This document shows positions 18,895-28,393 of a DNA stretch of 64,000 nt, piece after piece. The stretch comes from Marinoscillum luteum. Its GTDB lineage: Bacteria > Bacteroidota > Bacteroidia > Cytophagales > Cyclobacteriaceae. The notes below the pieces were generated by a model that had not been told where the DNA came from, made no database searches, and was given only the letters and a program-made list of their open reading frames with translations. The position numbers and the translations under genes were made by a program. The stretch is taken from contig NZ_JBIPKE010000020.1 in the NCBI RefSeq assembly GCF_044005705.1, positions 620,001 to 684,000 on the forward strand. Direction: 5' to 3'. Each line of letters begins with the position of its first letter. Positions within the stretch are counted from its first letter, which is position 1.

Positions 18895-21800
18895 TTATCT
18901 CTTAATCACCATGCGGTTATAGTACTTACCATTTACACTTAATCTCAATAAGTAAACACCCGATTTCAATTGACTCATATCAATCTGAGTAATGCCCTCC
19001 GATGTTTGTTGGTTTACGGGGATTCGTTCACCCTGAAGTGTGAAAACATCCAGATAATCCACTACTCCATCCATAGTTACATGAAGGTAATTTTCTACAG
19101 GATTAGGGTAAATGTTCAGTTTTGGGGATTCCATTGCTTTCCATGTGGCAGCTATACGAGCACCACCAGCTGAGCTTATGGATATGTCCCTGAATGTCGC
19201 TTTTCCTTTTTTGGTGTTGTCGTGAGCAGTCACAGCCAGGCCAACATAGAGATCACTACTCATAACCACGCTGGAGCTATCTATTAATACCCAGGTGTTT
19301 CCGTCGTTAGATTGGTAGGCTTCAAATAAATCTCCCGATCGTTTTAGCTTCAGCCAGCGATCTATACTGGTTGCATCAGAACTTTTTGTGCAAGTTCCGC
19401 CTGTGTTTTGTCTGGCCTGATAGGCATTTCCATTTTCTGGAGTGATGTATGCCATAGCGTGCTTCGAGTCAGCATCTAGCGTCTCTCTAAACATCAATCC
19501 GGCTTTCATATAATCATCCACATCCGGGGATATTGAGGGAATCATGCAGATGATTTCTCCATCTCCAGAAAAAGGCTGATAGGCGTACTGAAACTCATCG
19601 GAACTTCCCCATATATTACTACCCGAACCCTGAATCACAAAGACCTGACCAGAATACTTATCTACCGTGCTACCAGCAAGCCCTACAGACCCAATATCAG
19701 CATTATCCCAGGGTATTGGTAATGACGGAACAACAGCATTCACACCTATTGCCCGAATATTATCTATATAAAAAGTATCCGCTGTGGCTACTCCAGGTGA
19801 CATCAAAAACACCATCCGGTCTACGAGATTGTCTGGAACACTAGTGTCAGGTGAGCTTACATAATTGAAGATTACCCTATGCCATTCACTCTGTTTTAGC
19901 GTTCTGGCTTCATAGATACTGTGCCTACCTGCAGGTGAGCTGCCCAGCATAGAATCATTTCTAAGCTGAATTTGCATCAGCGTGCCCACTGGTGCGGCGG
20001 TTCTGAGATTAATGGCAAATGCCTTGGCTTCCAACTCATACTCGGAAGCATCTTCAATTGCCTCATTGACAAACGTAAGCCCATCATAAGTAGATGCACC
20101 GTTTCTGATGTACATGGAAGTTGAGTCCGTTTTGTTTACGCTCTCAATCCACTCATTGGACACCACAGAGTAACTCCCACTTGCACTGAACTGAGAGATG
20201 ACACTGGTCGTTTCATAGTTCTCAAAAACGATATCGGAGGACAGTTTATCCTCAGATTCTTTTTCAATCCTGATATTGTCAAAGTAGTAAGTATATGAAG
20301 AGCTGGTGCCCGCATCAAAGGCAAATACGAGCTGATCCACCAAATGGTCTCCGATAGACGGATCTGGAATGTTGTAGAAGTCGAATGTGATAGACCTCCA
20401 TTCGTTCTGTGCAGGTACCGTGGTTTTATAAACGCTGTTTCTTCCAGCCGGATAACTGCCTGTAGCTGCATCTGCATTATGAAAGTTGAGCTGCAATGGT
20501 GTACCTACCGGCGCGTTAGTGTACAGTTCCATCTTTACTTTAAAATCACCATTCTTGAACTTCCCGGCATCCTCTACTGCCACTCCACTGGAAAAGGTGA
20601 ATTTATCATAAGGATCTGACCCAGGAGCAACATATCGTCCTACAGAGTCTGTCAAATTACCTGTTTCCTGATATGGGTTGACTATCACGCTGTACGTCCC
20701 CACGGAAGAGTCTAAAAGCAACGAACCCGTCCCTTCATAGTCCATCAAAAGATCTGTGGCATATTGTACCTGAAAGGGTATGTTCATTAAAGCGACTTTA
20801 CTATTTCCATCATGCACCACCGCATAAAGGCGATATGCCCCTTTTGTAGAGGGAGCCGAAAACGCAATACTATCTCCACTTTGATAAGTAATCAACCCTT
20901 CCAATCCGGGAAGGCTTTCACCGGAGGCTACGTCATCCAGGTCATATCCTTCTTTGACCACATACCATTCATAGCTGATACCATCACCATTGGGATCATA
21001 CGCATCCACAGTGGCCCAGTTCATACTTCCTACTGAAAGACGTACATTATCAGTTTCCTCCTGCCCATTCAACACCATCTGGGTAATGCGAGGTGCGCGC
21101 TCTGCCGGATAGCTACCTGTCCAGGAGTATTGCATAGCCTCTACTACTTCAGTGGATTCTCCATTGACCGTGAACAGGCTATACCATGACTCTACCTCTC
21201 CGTGGTTTTGATGACCCCAGACAAAAACATAGGACCCCAGGCATTGCCCCATAGGGTTAGCAGCTATATAGCTGCTGTAACGTGTTCGGTAGATATAAGC
21301 TTTACTTGTGCTGCTAAGCTCTATGGGAGCATTCCAGGCCGTTTCATTCGTTTGCCAGGTGCCATCCACTCCCCACTCAGTGACGATATAGGGTTTTGTC
21401 CACCCGTTGGTAGTCAGCTGATTTTCCAAATTATCAAGGGTTTTGTAAACGTTGATCCCCAGTACATCTATTTCCGGAGCTCTTGCCTTGATCTCAATAA
21501 TGTCCACATCATGGGCAGAGGCCAATACCGTCATGGTAGGATGCAGTGTGTCCTCCTCATGGATCATTGCCGCAATGTCATTGACAGCATCCCACAACCG
21601 ATAGTTGGTATAGCTGGCATCTGCTTCATTCCCGATGGACCACATCAGTACTGCCGGATGATCCCGATACATTCTCACAAAATTTCTAAAATCCTCTAGT
21701 TGTGCATTGACCGCCGCAGTATCATTGTAGTTAAAAAAATCCTCCTCACGCCCTGCGTAGAGTCCCATAGTGACTGTAATCCCCAGGGAATCCGCTTTGT

Positions 21801-22038
21801 TTAACAAATCAATCGTGGATGAATCCGTGGAATAGGTTCTAATGGAATTGCCTCCATATACTGAAAGTGAATCAAGAAAATGACCACTAAAAGCAGCCCC
21901 TTTAACGTAATAAGGGCTACCATCACGATATAGCTGAAAGGTTCCGCCGCTCTCTTCGATGTAGACTTCCACACCTTGAGATTGAACTACTAAAAAAGAG
22001 CATAGTGCTCCGAATGCTAGTAAAAGTTTTTTCATCAT
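18895..22038 (-). CDS. Large T9SS-exported clan GH-A glycosidase with CBM-like modules
   Basis: 1047-aa secreted enzyme, last gene of the PUL. A signal peptide (about 1-20) is followed by a TIM barrel of GH2-like/clan GH-A type (about 22-315) with acid/base Glu138 in SIGNEAD and nucleophile Glu221 in VTEWG; an Ig-like domain (about 318-425); two tandem beta-sandwich modules that are clear duplicates (about 430-592 and 605-766, both with PAGR-x-S-x-Y and a closing DNIR); a concanavalin-like DUF1349-type domain (about 772-955); and a T9SS sorting domain (about 965-1047, YPNPVENYL). The two lipoproteins at 34968-36335 and 36352-37695 are shorter paralogs of the barrel plus Ig part. Exact GH family is uncertain; GH2-like is the common label, GH158 is an alternative. 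ATG at 22035 is equally possible. A 94-nt gap separates it from the upstream sulfatase. Confidence 0.8.
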   Translation of the reverse strand: MMKKLLLAFGALCSFLVVQSQGVEVYIEESGGTFQLYRDGSPYYVKGAAFSGHFLDSLSVYGGNSIRTYSTDSSTIDLLNKADSLGITVTMGLYAGREEDFFNYNDTAAVNAQLEDFRNFVRMYRDHPAVLMWSIGNEADASYTNYRLWDAVNDIAAMIHEEDTLHPTMTVLASAHDVDIIEIKARAPEIDVLGINVYKTLDNLENQLTTNGWTKPYIVTEWGVDGTWQTNETAWNAPIELSSTSKAYIYRTRYSSYIAANPMGQCLGSYVFVWGHQNHGEVESWYSLFTVNGESTEVVEAMQYSWTGSYPAERAPRITQMVLNGQEETDNVRLSVGSMNWATVDAYDPNGDGISYEWYVVKEGYDLDDVASGESLPGLEGLITYQSGDSIAFSAPSTKGAYRLYAVVHDGNSKVALMNIPFQVQYATDLLMDYEGTGSLLLDSSVGTYSVIVNPYQETGNLTDSVGRYVAPGSDPYDKFTFSSGVAVEDAGKFKNGDFKVKMELYTNAPVGTPLQLNFHNADAATGSYPAGRNSVYKTTVPAQNEWRSITFDFYNIPDPSIGDHLVDQLVFAFDAGTSSSYTYYFDNIRIEKESEDKLSSDIVFENYETTSVISQFSASGSYSVVSNEWIESVNKTDSTSMYIRNGASTYDGLTFVNEAIEDASEYELEAKAFAINLRTAAPVGTLMQIQLRNDSMLGSSPAGRHSIYEARTLKQSEWHRVIFNYVSSPDTSVPDNLVDRMVFLMSPGVATADTFYIDNIRAIGVNAVVPSLPIPWDNADIGSVGLAGSTVDKYSGQVFVIQGSGSNIWGSSDEFQYAYQPFSGDGEIICMIPSISPDVDDYMKAGLMFRETLDADSKHAMAYITPENGNAYQARQNTGGTCTKSSDATSIDRWLKLKRSGDLFEAYQSNDGNTWVLIDSSSVVMSSDLYVGLAVTAHDNTKKGKATFRDISISSAGGARIAATWKAMESPKLNIYPNPVENYLHVTMDGVVDYLDVFTLQGERIPVNQQTSEGITQIDMSQLKSGVYLLRLSVNGKYYNRMVIKR

Positions 22039-22132
22039 TTATTCATTTGGATAAGTTCAAATCAATTCATTAAATGATAAAACTACCTTCAATAAAGCGT
22101 CAGAAATCATGAAATAATTGCCAATAATGGCA

Positions 22133-23974
22133 TTACCTGGCGGTATCGCTCCATTTACTCATCAGCACCTCAGAAGCTAACAAGTCATACCTAAATCGAT
22201 CTTTCTCAAATGAATTGTTGTAGGTAGAGCGCACCGTTGCCTTAACGGTTTCATCGGTTATTTCAAATTCGCGGATAAAGCTCAGCGCTCTTGCCCTGCT
22301 AAAAGGCCTGGCCGTTTGATTGAGAACCCTTACGATGGCATTGATGGCTAAGTCATTCTCTCCGTGGAGATATAGGGTTTCCGCTGCTAACACTGCCACG
22401 TCAGGAGACTCATCGTTTAAAACTCTTTTCAGCGCTTTTTTATGTTTCTTCGTTAGTTGGTCGCAACGAATTCTCAAACCAACAGCTGCCCAAAAGCGAA
22501 CGGCAGCTTCTTCCGATTTCAACCCCCTCAAACACAGGTCAATATTTCCTCCTTCGGTGGCCTTTTCAGCCATGTTCAAAATAGCCTCCAGATCGAATGT
22601 GTCGTTTCTCATCAGGTCATAGGCGGCCTTATTTGTCTGATTAACAAGATCCAAAAGCATTTGCTCCGGAATAAATCCCGCATCTCCAATATTCAATATC
22701 CAAGATCGATTGGCCGCTCTCATTTCTACCAAAACATCTGCGTATTCGGGATTGTCTACCAAATTATTCACTTCCCATGGATCATTCTCTGTGTCATACA
22801 GTTCCTCTGCCCGTTTTTGCTTCCAGAAAGCCATTTGCATTTCATTGCAATTTCCTTTGGTGCATTCCTGCTCCCAGGAACCTACGGATGGAGCCTTCCA
22901 TAAATAGTCGATGTACTGCCCATAGATTTCATGCGGGAGATAATTTCGGATGTATCGATATTTCTTACTCCTGACTGCCCGACTTAAATCATAACTGGCG
23001 TCCATCCTGTCTCGAAACATGAAGACAAACTCAGGTTCTTCCGTTTTTCTCGGACCTAAAAAGGGTCGGCCCTGCATGTACCCAGGAATGGATTGATCGG
23101 TAATACTCAGCATGGTTGGTGCCATATCTACAAAACTTATGAGCTCATCTACAGCCTCACCAACCTCTGACGGCCGCAGCGTTTTGAATTTTTCAGGTAT
23201 TCGAACCACAAAGGGAACATGCGTGCCTGTTTCATATACAAAACGCTTGCTTCTTGCGAGTACGCCCCCATGATCGCTGAGGTAAAAGACGATGGTATTT
23301 TCGGATTGTCCACTCTCCTCCAATTCCTTAAGCACCTCACCCACACGGTGATCCATCAGGGTGATCCGATCATAATACTGTGCCCAATCATGCCGGATTT
23401 CTTTGGTATCGGGGTGGTAAGGAGGTAAAACCATTTCTTCCGGCCGGTGCATTAGCGATGAATCAGGAGTGAACCTATGCAGCGAGCTTTCGTGTGAAAT
23501 GCTGGTATTGACCACATGAAAAAACGGCTGTCCTTCCTCCCTGTTCTCATAATGTGCCTCGAGGGAAGACTCATTCCAAAAGGTATCTGTGGTGGAAGTA
23601 TTGTAATCTTTCTTGGACATGTTGGTGCAGTAGTAACCAAGTGCTCTGAGGTATTCGGGAAAGAACCGAACGGAATCCGATAGCGGATAATTACTTCTCA
23701 TATTTTGGTTGCCATTGGAGTTGGCATATACTCCGGTAATGATGGTATTTCGTGCAGGCGCACAAACTGGAGCATTGGCGTAGGCATGGGTATAAAGGTG
23801 GCCTTCCTTCGCGAGCTGATCAATGTTGGGAGTGGTAGCCAGACTATCTCCATAGCACCCGATATATGGGCTATTATCTTCACTTACAATCCATAGGATG
23901 TTGGGTAATTGTTGTGCTTCTGACCGCTCAACCAGTAAGATAAAAGCACACAAGACTAGTGGAAAAAACCTCAT
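22133..23974 (-). CDS. S1-type sulfatase with C-terminal repeat region
   Basis: Exported sulfatase of the alkaline-phosphatase fold (613 aa from the ATG at 23974, which shares its first base with the TAA of the preceding gene). The signal peptide ends near RSEAQ. Metal-binding ILWIVSEDNSP and the modification site CAPAR (Cys71, predicted to become formylglycine) are present; the CxPAR form is less common than CxPSR. Asp-His metal residues lie in FYLSDHGG. After about residue 465 a helical segment (LRGLKSEEAAVRFWAAVGL and following) looks like HEAT-type repeats. It removes sulfate esters from glycans, so the PUL substrate is probably sulfated. No maturase (FGE or anSME) gene is in the window. 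Confidence 0.88.
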   Translation of the reverse strand: MRFFPLVLCAFILLVERSEAQQLPNILWIVSEDNSPYIGCYGDSLATTPNIDQLAKEGHLYTHAYANAPVCAPARNTIITGVYANSNGNQNMRSNYPLSDSVRFFPEYLRALGYYCTNMSKKDYNTSTTDTFWNESSLEAHYENREEGQPFFHVVNTSISHESSLHRFTPDSSLMHRPEEMVLPPYHPDTKEIRHDWAQYYDRITLMDHRVGEVLKELEESGQSENTIVFYLSDHGGVLARSKRFVYETGTHVPFVVRIPEKFKTLRPSEVGEAVDELISFVDMAPTMLSITDQSIPGYMQGRPFLGPRKTEEPEFVFMFRDRMDASYDLSRAVRSKKYRYIRNYLPHEIYGQYIDYLWKAPSVGSWEQECTKGNCNEMQMAFWKQKRAEELYDTENDPWEVNNLVDNPEYADVLVEMRAANRSWILNIGDAGFIPEQMLLDLVNQTNKAAYDLMRNDTFDLEAILNMAEKATEGGNIDLCLRGLKSEEAAVRFWAAVGLRIRCDQLTKKHKKALKRVLNDESPDVAVLAAETLYLHGENDLAINAIVRVLNQTARPFSRARALSFIREFEITDETVKATVRSTYNNSFEKDRFRYDLLASEVLMSKWSDTAR

Positions 23975-25419
23975 TATTCTTCTTTTTGAGCTCTGGAAGC
24001 ATCTTCCCAATTGTCTGTACGAAATGATGAAGCTGGCAGAAAACTGTCTTCATATAAAGTTCCTTCCACCCAGTTACTCCAGGCATAGCGCACAGCTAAT
24101 GGCTGGCTTACTTCTTCTGATGAAACGAGCACATCCCTTCTATTTACAATTTTCGCTTGAGCAGGATAGAACACATGATCCTCTCCAGCAATCTCAAACC
24201 CACTCAACTCACCGAAAGCATATAGGCCTCTATCCACATTTTTGAATTTCAAAAGAAGTCCCTCCGCAGTTACTTCCATTGAATCATAGACCGGGGATGT
24301 TCCATCTACAAACGCATATCCATAGGTCTGACTTAGGGCATTATAAAGCAGCCGATCAGCCACTTCTTTTTTCTTAGCCGGGTGAATATTCAATTCTTCA
24401 CCCGCATCCAATGCGATTGCAATACCCGAATTGGGAATTAAATCCACGCACTCGAGTTGGGCCTCTCGCATGAACGCGGAGTTGGTATTCGTGTTAAAAG
24501 CATCTGGTTTGTTGTAGAAGTATGGGGCGATTTGTACAAAGTAGAATGGAAAGTCCCCCATCTCCCAGCGCGTTCTCCAGTCCTCAACCATGGCCGGAAA
24601 AATCGTTTTGTATCTCTCAGGGTTAGTGAAGTTCCCCTCCCCTTGATACCACAAAGCTCCTTTTATTGTATAAGGAGTAATCGGGTTGATCATTCCATTG
24701 AAATGGGCGGTTGGAACGATCCTCGATTTGGACATATCTGCATTCTCAATGTTCACTTCCTGAAACTCATTCAGCGCTTCCTTACTTATCCAGGCCTCCA
24801 CACGACTACCACCTCTTCCTGACTGAATAAGCCCCACAGGAACATCCAAAATCTCTTGCAATTGCTGTCCGAAGAAATATCCTATGGCACTAAATTTCCA
24901 TACGCTTTCTTGAGAAGCAATCTCCCAGCTAGCCATTTTCCCAATTTCAATTTGTGGTGTTTTTGCTCCGATCTGCGGGACTACAAATAGGCGGATTTTA
25001 GCATTTGCTGACTTGGCAATAGCCTCATTGCTACCAAAGGTGGGCTGACCGTTAAAGCCTCGCACAGGCATGACCATATTGGACTGGCCGGAGCATAGCC
25101 AAACCTCTCCAAAAAGTATGTTTTCAAGGATTATGGTTTGATCCTGAGACTCGATCTCAATGGTTTGTTCTTCTTTGCTTCCGGTTGTGACAACATCAAC
25201 TCTCCAATTTCCTTCAGCATCCGCCATAACCTTTATTGGCTCTTCAACCCATGACGCCTCCAGCGTAAATTTCTCCTTAGGATCAGCCCAGCCCCAAAGT
25301 ACCACTGTGGTATTTCGTTGAAGCACCATGTTTGACGAAACAATAGCCGGCAAAGTGATTTTTGCTTCGGCTCCAAAAAGGAAAAACAGGCACAAGCCTC
25401 TAAAAAGTATCTTCTTCAT
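23974..25419 (-). CDS. SASA-family (sialate O-acetylesterase-like) carbohydrate esterase
   Basis: 481-aa exported esterase with a signal peptide ending FGAEA. It has the family's VVSSNMVLQR-type start (IVSSNMVLQ), the LWGWADP block, and the SGNH-like catalytic motif CSGQSNM with Ser113, plus WYQGEGN and IHPAKK blocks farther on; the His in the latter is probably the catalytic base. The family deacetylates sialic acids, but many PUL members act on other O-acetylated sugars; here neighbouring sulfatases suggest a decorated polysaccharide. It starts 4 nt after the upstream sulfatase stop and overlaps the next gene by one base (TAATG). Confidence 0.88.
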   Translation of the reverse strand: MKKILFRGLCLFFLFGAEAKITLPAIVSSNMVLQRNTTVVLWGWADPKEKFTLEASWVEEPIKVMADAEGNWRVDVVTTGSKEEQTIEIESQDQTIILENILFGEVWLCSGQSNMVMPVRGFNGQPTFGSNEAIAKSANAKIRLFVVPQIGAKTPQIEIGKMASWEIASQESVWKFSAIGYFFGQQLQEILDVPVGLIQSGRGGSRVEAWISKEALNEFQEVNIENADMSKSRIVPTAHFNGMINPITPYTIKGALWYQGEGNFTNPERYKTIFPAMVEDWRTRWEMGDFPFYFVQIAPYFYNKPDAFNTNTNSAFMREAQLECVDLIPNSGIAIALDAGEELNIHPAKKKEVADRLLYNALSQTYGYAFVDGTSPVYDSMEVTAEGLLLKFKNVDRGLYAFGELSGFEIAGEDHVFYPAQAKIVNRRDVLVSSEEVSQPLAVRYAWSNWVEGTLYEDSFLPASSFRTDNWEDASRAQKEE

Positions 25420-25423
25420 GATA

Positions 25424-26956
25424 TCAATTTTCCTGATTCAAAAATTTCATATAGCCTTCTGGAAAATCGAATGATTTTAGCGTATTCTTATTCAACTTTC
25501 TGAAAACCTCCCTGTTAGCATTTAATGATTCTTCATACTCAGCATCCAAAGCATCGTTTTCCATTTGCAGAGGCTTCTTTCGCATGTCGTAAAGCTGCTC
25601 ATTATTTTCACTTCCGTTGAAATAAATACCGTAGTAGAAATCAGAAGAGACAAGCCCCATACCTGTTGAAACCTCTACAGGAATGTGCGTTCGGTCCAGC
25701 TTCTCATCGGCATCAAAAAACAATGCGGACAAATCTTTTCCTTCGAATTGCCTCGCGGAACTAACACCCGCAAGGCCAAAAAGAGTTGGCACCAAGTCTA
25801 GGCCATTGGAAACCAAGTTGGAGTCATCCACTCGGCCACCGGCCAGTGAAGGATGGGTCACCACAAAAGGCACATGACACACCTCATCGAAGAACAATCC
25901 CTTGCCGGCCATTTGGTGTGCGCCGTTCATCTCGCCATGATCACTAGTGAATATGATGACGGTATTCTTATCCATTCCGCTTGCCTCCAAACCATCCAAC
26001 AACTGGCCAACTTCCCGATCAATTTCCTCTACAAACTTGACGTAAGCAAAGCGGTGAAGTTTCCAATCAGTCGAATCGTATTGTCCTCTGTATCGACCGA
26101 ATGAAGCTGCCATTCCATCTTCACCATTTTCACCTGAAATGATAGTTGGTTCGTTGGATTGGGGCATGTAATTATCCGGCAATGGAGGTGAATTCCTCAA
26201 ATAATAATCGGTTGGCTCAAATCCACCAGCTCCCTCTTCACCTTCAGGAATGCGCAGATTGGCGAGAACTGACTCTCTAAGCAAATCTTGCCAGCCCCCT
26301 CCATCAGTTCGATCTTCTATTTTTTCCATATCAAACTTATTGTCCTTGATATGCGCATAGCAGATGTCATGCGGATTCATTAGTGAAGTGACCATGAAAA
26401 ATGGCTGATCTGTATAGTTTGTCTTATGGTTTTTAAGTGTTTCAATCGCCTTTGGCACACAATCCACTCCTCGATATTCTTTGCCATTGGCGTAGACTTC
26501 AAAACCAAGATCTTGAGGCTTAAAGGAATTTTCTTTCCATCCAAAATGATCTTTACCTCCATAGTACGTTTTGTAGCCAGCCTGCTGCATTTGTGTGGCT
26601 ATGGGATTCACAGCAACATACTCTTTTACAGCGACCGTATTGTGTTCAATTCCTTTTGGCACATGAAAACCAAAATATGTTGGGCGCTGACCCGTAAACA
26701 TGCTGACCCGTGATGGAATACACACTGGGTTGGCTACATATGCTCGATCATAACGCACCCCACTGGCCATCAGCCGGTCTATATTGGGCGTTTTCACATA
26801 TGGATTTCCCATGGAGGAAAAGAAGTCCCAATTGAGCTGATCGCTGATAATCAACAAGATATTTGGTTTCTCAGGTCGCTCCACCTTAGTAGCGGTTTTT
26901 CTATCGCATGATGCTACTAAGGCAACAAAAAGAATCAAGGCTGTTAGTCTCTTCAT
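25424..26956 (-). CDS. S1-type sulfatase lipoprotein
   Basis: 510-aa sulfatase with lipobox LVASC (Cys17), so lipid-anchored in the periplasm or on the surface. Metal site ILLIISDQLNWD, classical formylglycine motif CIPSR (Cys79) followed by SMFTGQ, and FTSDHGEM near the C-terminal half are all present. It is complete and distinct from the other sulfatase of the operon (CxPSR against CxPAR, no repeat tail), suggesting two different sulfate positions are removed. Its start codon overlaps the stop of the transporter gene (ATGA). Confidence 0.91.
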   Translation of the reverse strand: MKRLTALILFVALVASCDRKTATKVERPEKPNILLIISDQLNWDFFSSMGNPYVKTPNIDRLMASGVRYDRAYVANPVCIPSRVSMFTGQRPTYFGFHVPKGIEHNTVAVKEYVAVNPIATQMQQAGYKTYYGGKDHFGWKENSFKPQDLGFEVYANGKEYRGVDCVPKAIETLKNHKTNYTDQPFFMVTSLMNPHDICYAHIKDNKFDMEKIEDRTDGGGWQDLLRESVLANLRIPEGEEGAGGFEPTDYYLRNSPPLPDNYMPQSNEPTIISGENGEDGMAASFGRYRGQYDSTDWKLHRFAYVKFVEEIDREVGQLLDGLEASGMDKNTVIIFTSDHGEMNGAHQMAGKGLFFDEVCHVPFVVTHPSLAGGRVDDSNLVSNGLDLVPTLFGLAGVSSARQFEGKDLSALFFDADEKLDRTHIPVEVSTGMGLVSSDFYYGIYFNGSENNEQLYDMRKKPLQMENDALDAEYEESLNANREVFRKLNKNTLKSFDFPEGYMKFLNQEN

Positions 26957-28392
26957 ATTCTTTTTATCTCTACTCTTTTAATTCGAGCGTTCTTGAAAAT
27001 CGCAAAAACTGTTATCCCAACGCTTACGGTCATACCGGCAAAAATTGACATCTCTACTGGGAGCGAAAACCCCTCAGGCGCAAGTAAAATATAGGAAACC
27101 ACCACGGCTGTCATGAAAGTTGATGGAATCAAAGCCAGCCAAAAGTTCTTCTTTTCTCGCATAAGATATACGGTAACCGTCCACAAAACCACAGTGGCCA
27201 ATGTCTGATTCGTCCAGGCGAAATACCTCCAGATTACTCCGAAATTGACAAGGGTTAATAGATACCCAACAACAAAAAGTGGAATGCTAATCAACAATCT
27301 ATTCTTGATCGATTTTTGATCCGCTTTCATAAAATCCGCGATGATGATGCGAGCACTTCTGAATGAGGTATCTCCTGAAGTAATGGGTGCCGCTACTACG
27401 CCCAAAATGGCCAGCAAACCACCGATGGTTCCTAGTGCGCCATTGGAAATTCGATTCACCATTAGGGCAGTATTGTCTCCGTTCTCAAGCATCATAAGGT
27501 TCAGTTCCTCCACCCCACCAAAGAAACTCATACTGATGGCAGCCCAAATCAGCGCCACCACTCCCTCAGTAACCATGGCGCCATAAAACACTTGCTTTCC
27601 TTGTTTTTCATTGGAAATACAGCGAGCCATGAGTGGAGATTGCGTGGCATGAAACCCCGAAATAGCACCGCAAGCGATGGTCACAAAAAGCATCGGAAAT
27701 ACGGGAAAAGAATCAGGAGTATAATGGAAGTTTGAAAAACTGGACATAGACAACTCCGGCACGACCATACCCTGCGTGAACATGGAAATAAAAAGCCCAA
27801 CAGCCATGAAAATCAGCGCCATCCCAAACACGGGATATAGCTTACCGATCACTTTATCAATCGGTAAGATGGTAGAAAGAATGTAATAACCGAGGATGAT
27901 CATCACCCATCCGAAGAGGCTAATCGAATCGGTCATACCAGCTAGTATTTTAGCTGGCCCAAGTAGAAAAACAGCTCCTACAATAATCATGAGCAAAACA
28001 GTAAACCCACGCATGAATTGTTTCACCCAGCTTCCTAGATAATATCCCGAAACCTCAGAAATACTCTGACCTCCATGACGGATGGAAAGCATACCACTGA
28101 AGTAATCATGAACGCCTCCGGCAAAGAGACTCCCGAGCACAATCCAAAGAAAGGCTACCGGCCCCCACATGGCTCCTGCCACTGCCCCGAAGATGGGGCC
28201 CAAACCCGCAATATTTAAAAACTGTATGAGGAAAATCTTCCAGGGTGGAAGGATTACAAAATCAACTCCATCTGCTCTGGAAGTGGCCGGAGTAGCCCTA
28301 TTTTCATCCACTCCAAAAATTCGTTCGATCAGATTACCATACAACCAGTACCCAACCACTAAAACCATAATTGAAACACAAAGTGTAATCAT
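26953..28392 (-). CDS. cstA: CstA-type carbon starvation transporter
   Basis: 479-aa inner-membrane transporter of the CstA family, whose studied members import pyruvate or peptides. About 12-13 hydrophobic segments are present. Family stretches include NIAGLGPIFGAVAGAMWGP near residues 60-79, HDYFSGMLSIRHGG, and the central TIACGAISGFHATQSP. The short form (about 480 aa rather than about 700) is common in Bacteroidota. Placement inside a sulfatase/GH operon is unusual: the preceding GH3 gene ends 1 nt before it and the next sulfatase overlaps it by 4 nt. It may carry a small product released from the glycan, for example pyruvate; that is inference. Confidence 0.88.
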   Translation of the reverse strand: MITLCVSIMVLVVGYWLYGNLIERIFGVDENRATPATSRADGVDFVILPPWKIFLIQFLNIAGLGPIFGAVAGAMWGPVAFLWIVLGSLFAGGVHDYFSGMLSIRHGGQSISEVSGYYLGSWVKQFMRGFTVLLMIIVGAVFLLGPAKILAGMTDSISLFGWVMIILGYYILSTILPIDKVIGKLYPVFGMALIFMAVGLFISMFTQGMVVPELSMSSFSNFHYTPDSFPVFPMLFVTIACGAISGFHATQSPLMARCISNEKQGKQVFYGAMVTEGVVALIWAAISMSFFGGVEELNLMMLENGDNTALMVNRISNGALGTIGGLLAILGVVAAPITSGDTSFRSARIIIADFMKADQKSIKNRLLISIPLFVVGYLLTLVNFGVIWRYFAWTNQTLATVVLWTVTVYLMREKKNFWLALIPSTFMTAVVVSYILLAPEGFSLPVEMSIFAGMTVSVGITVFAIFKNARIKRVEIKRI

Positions 28393-28393
28393 A

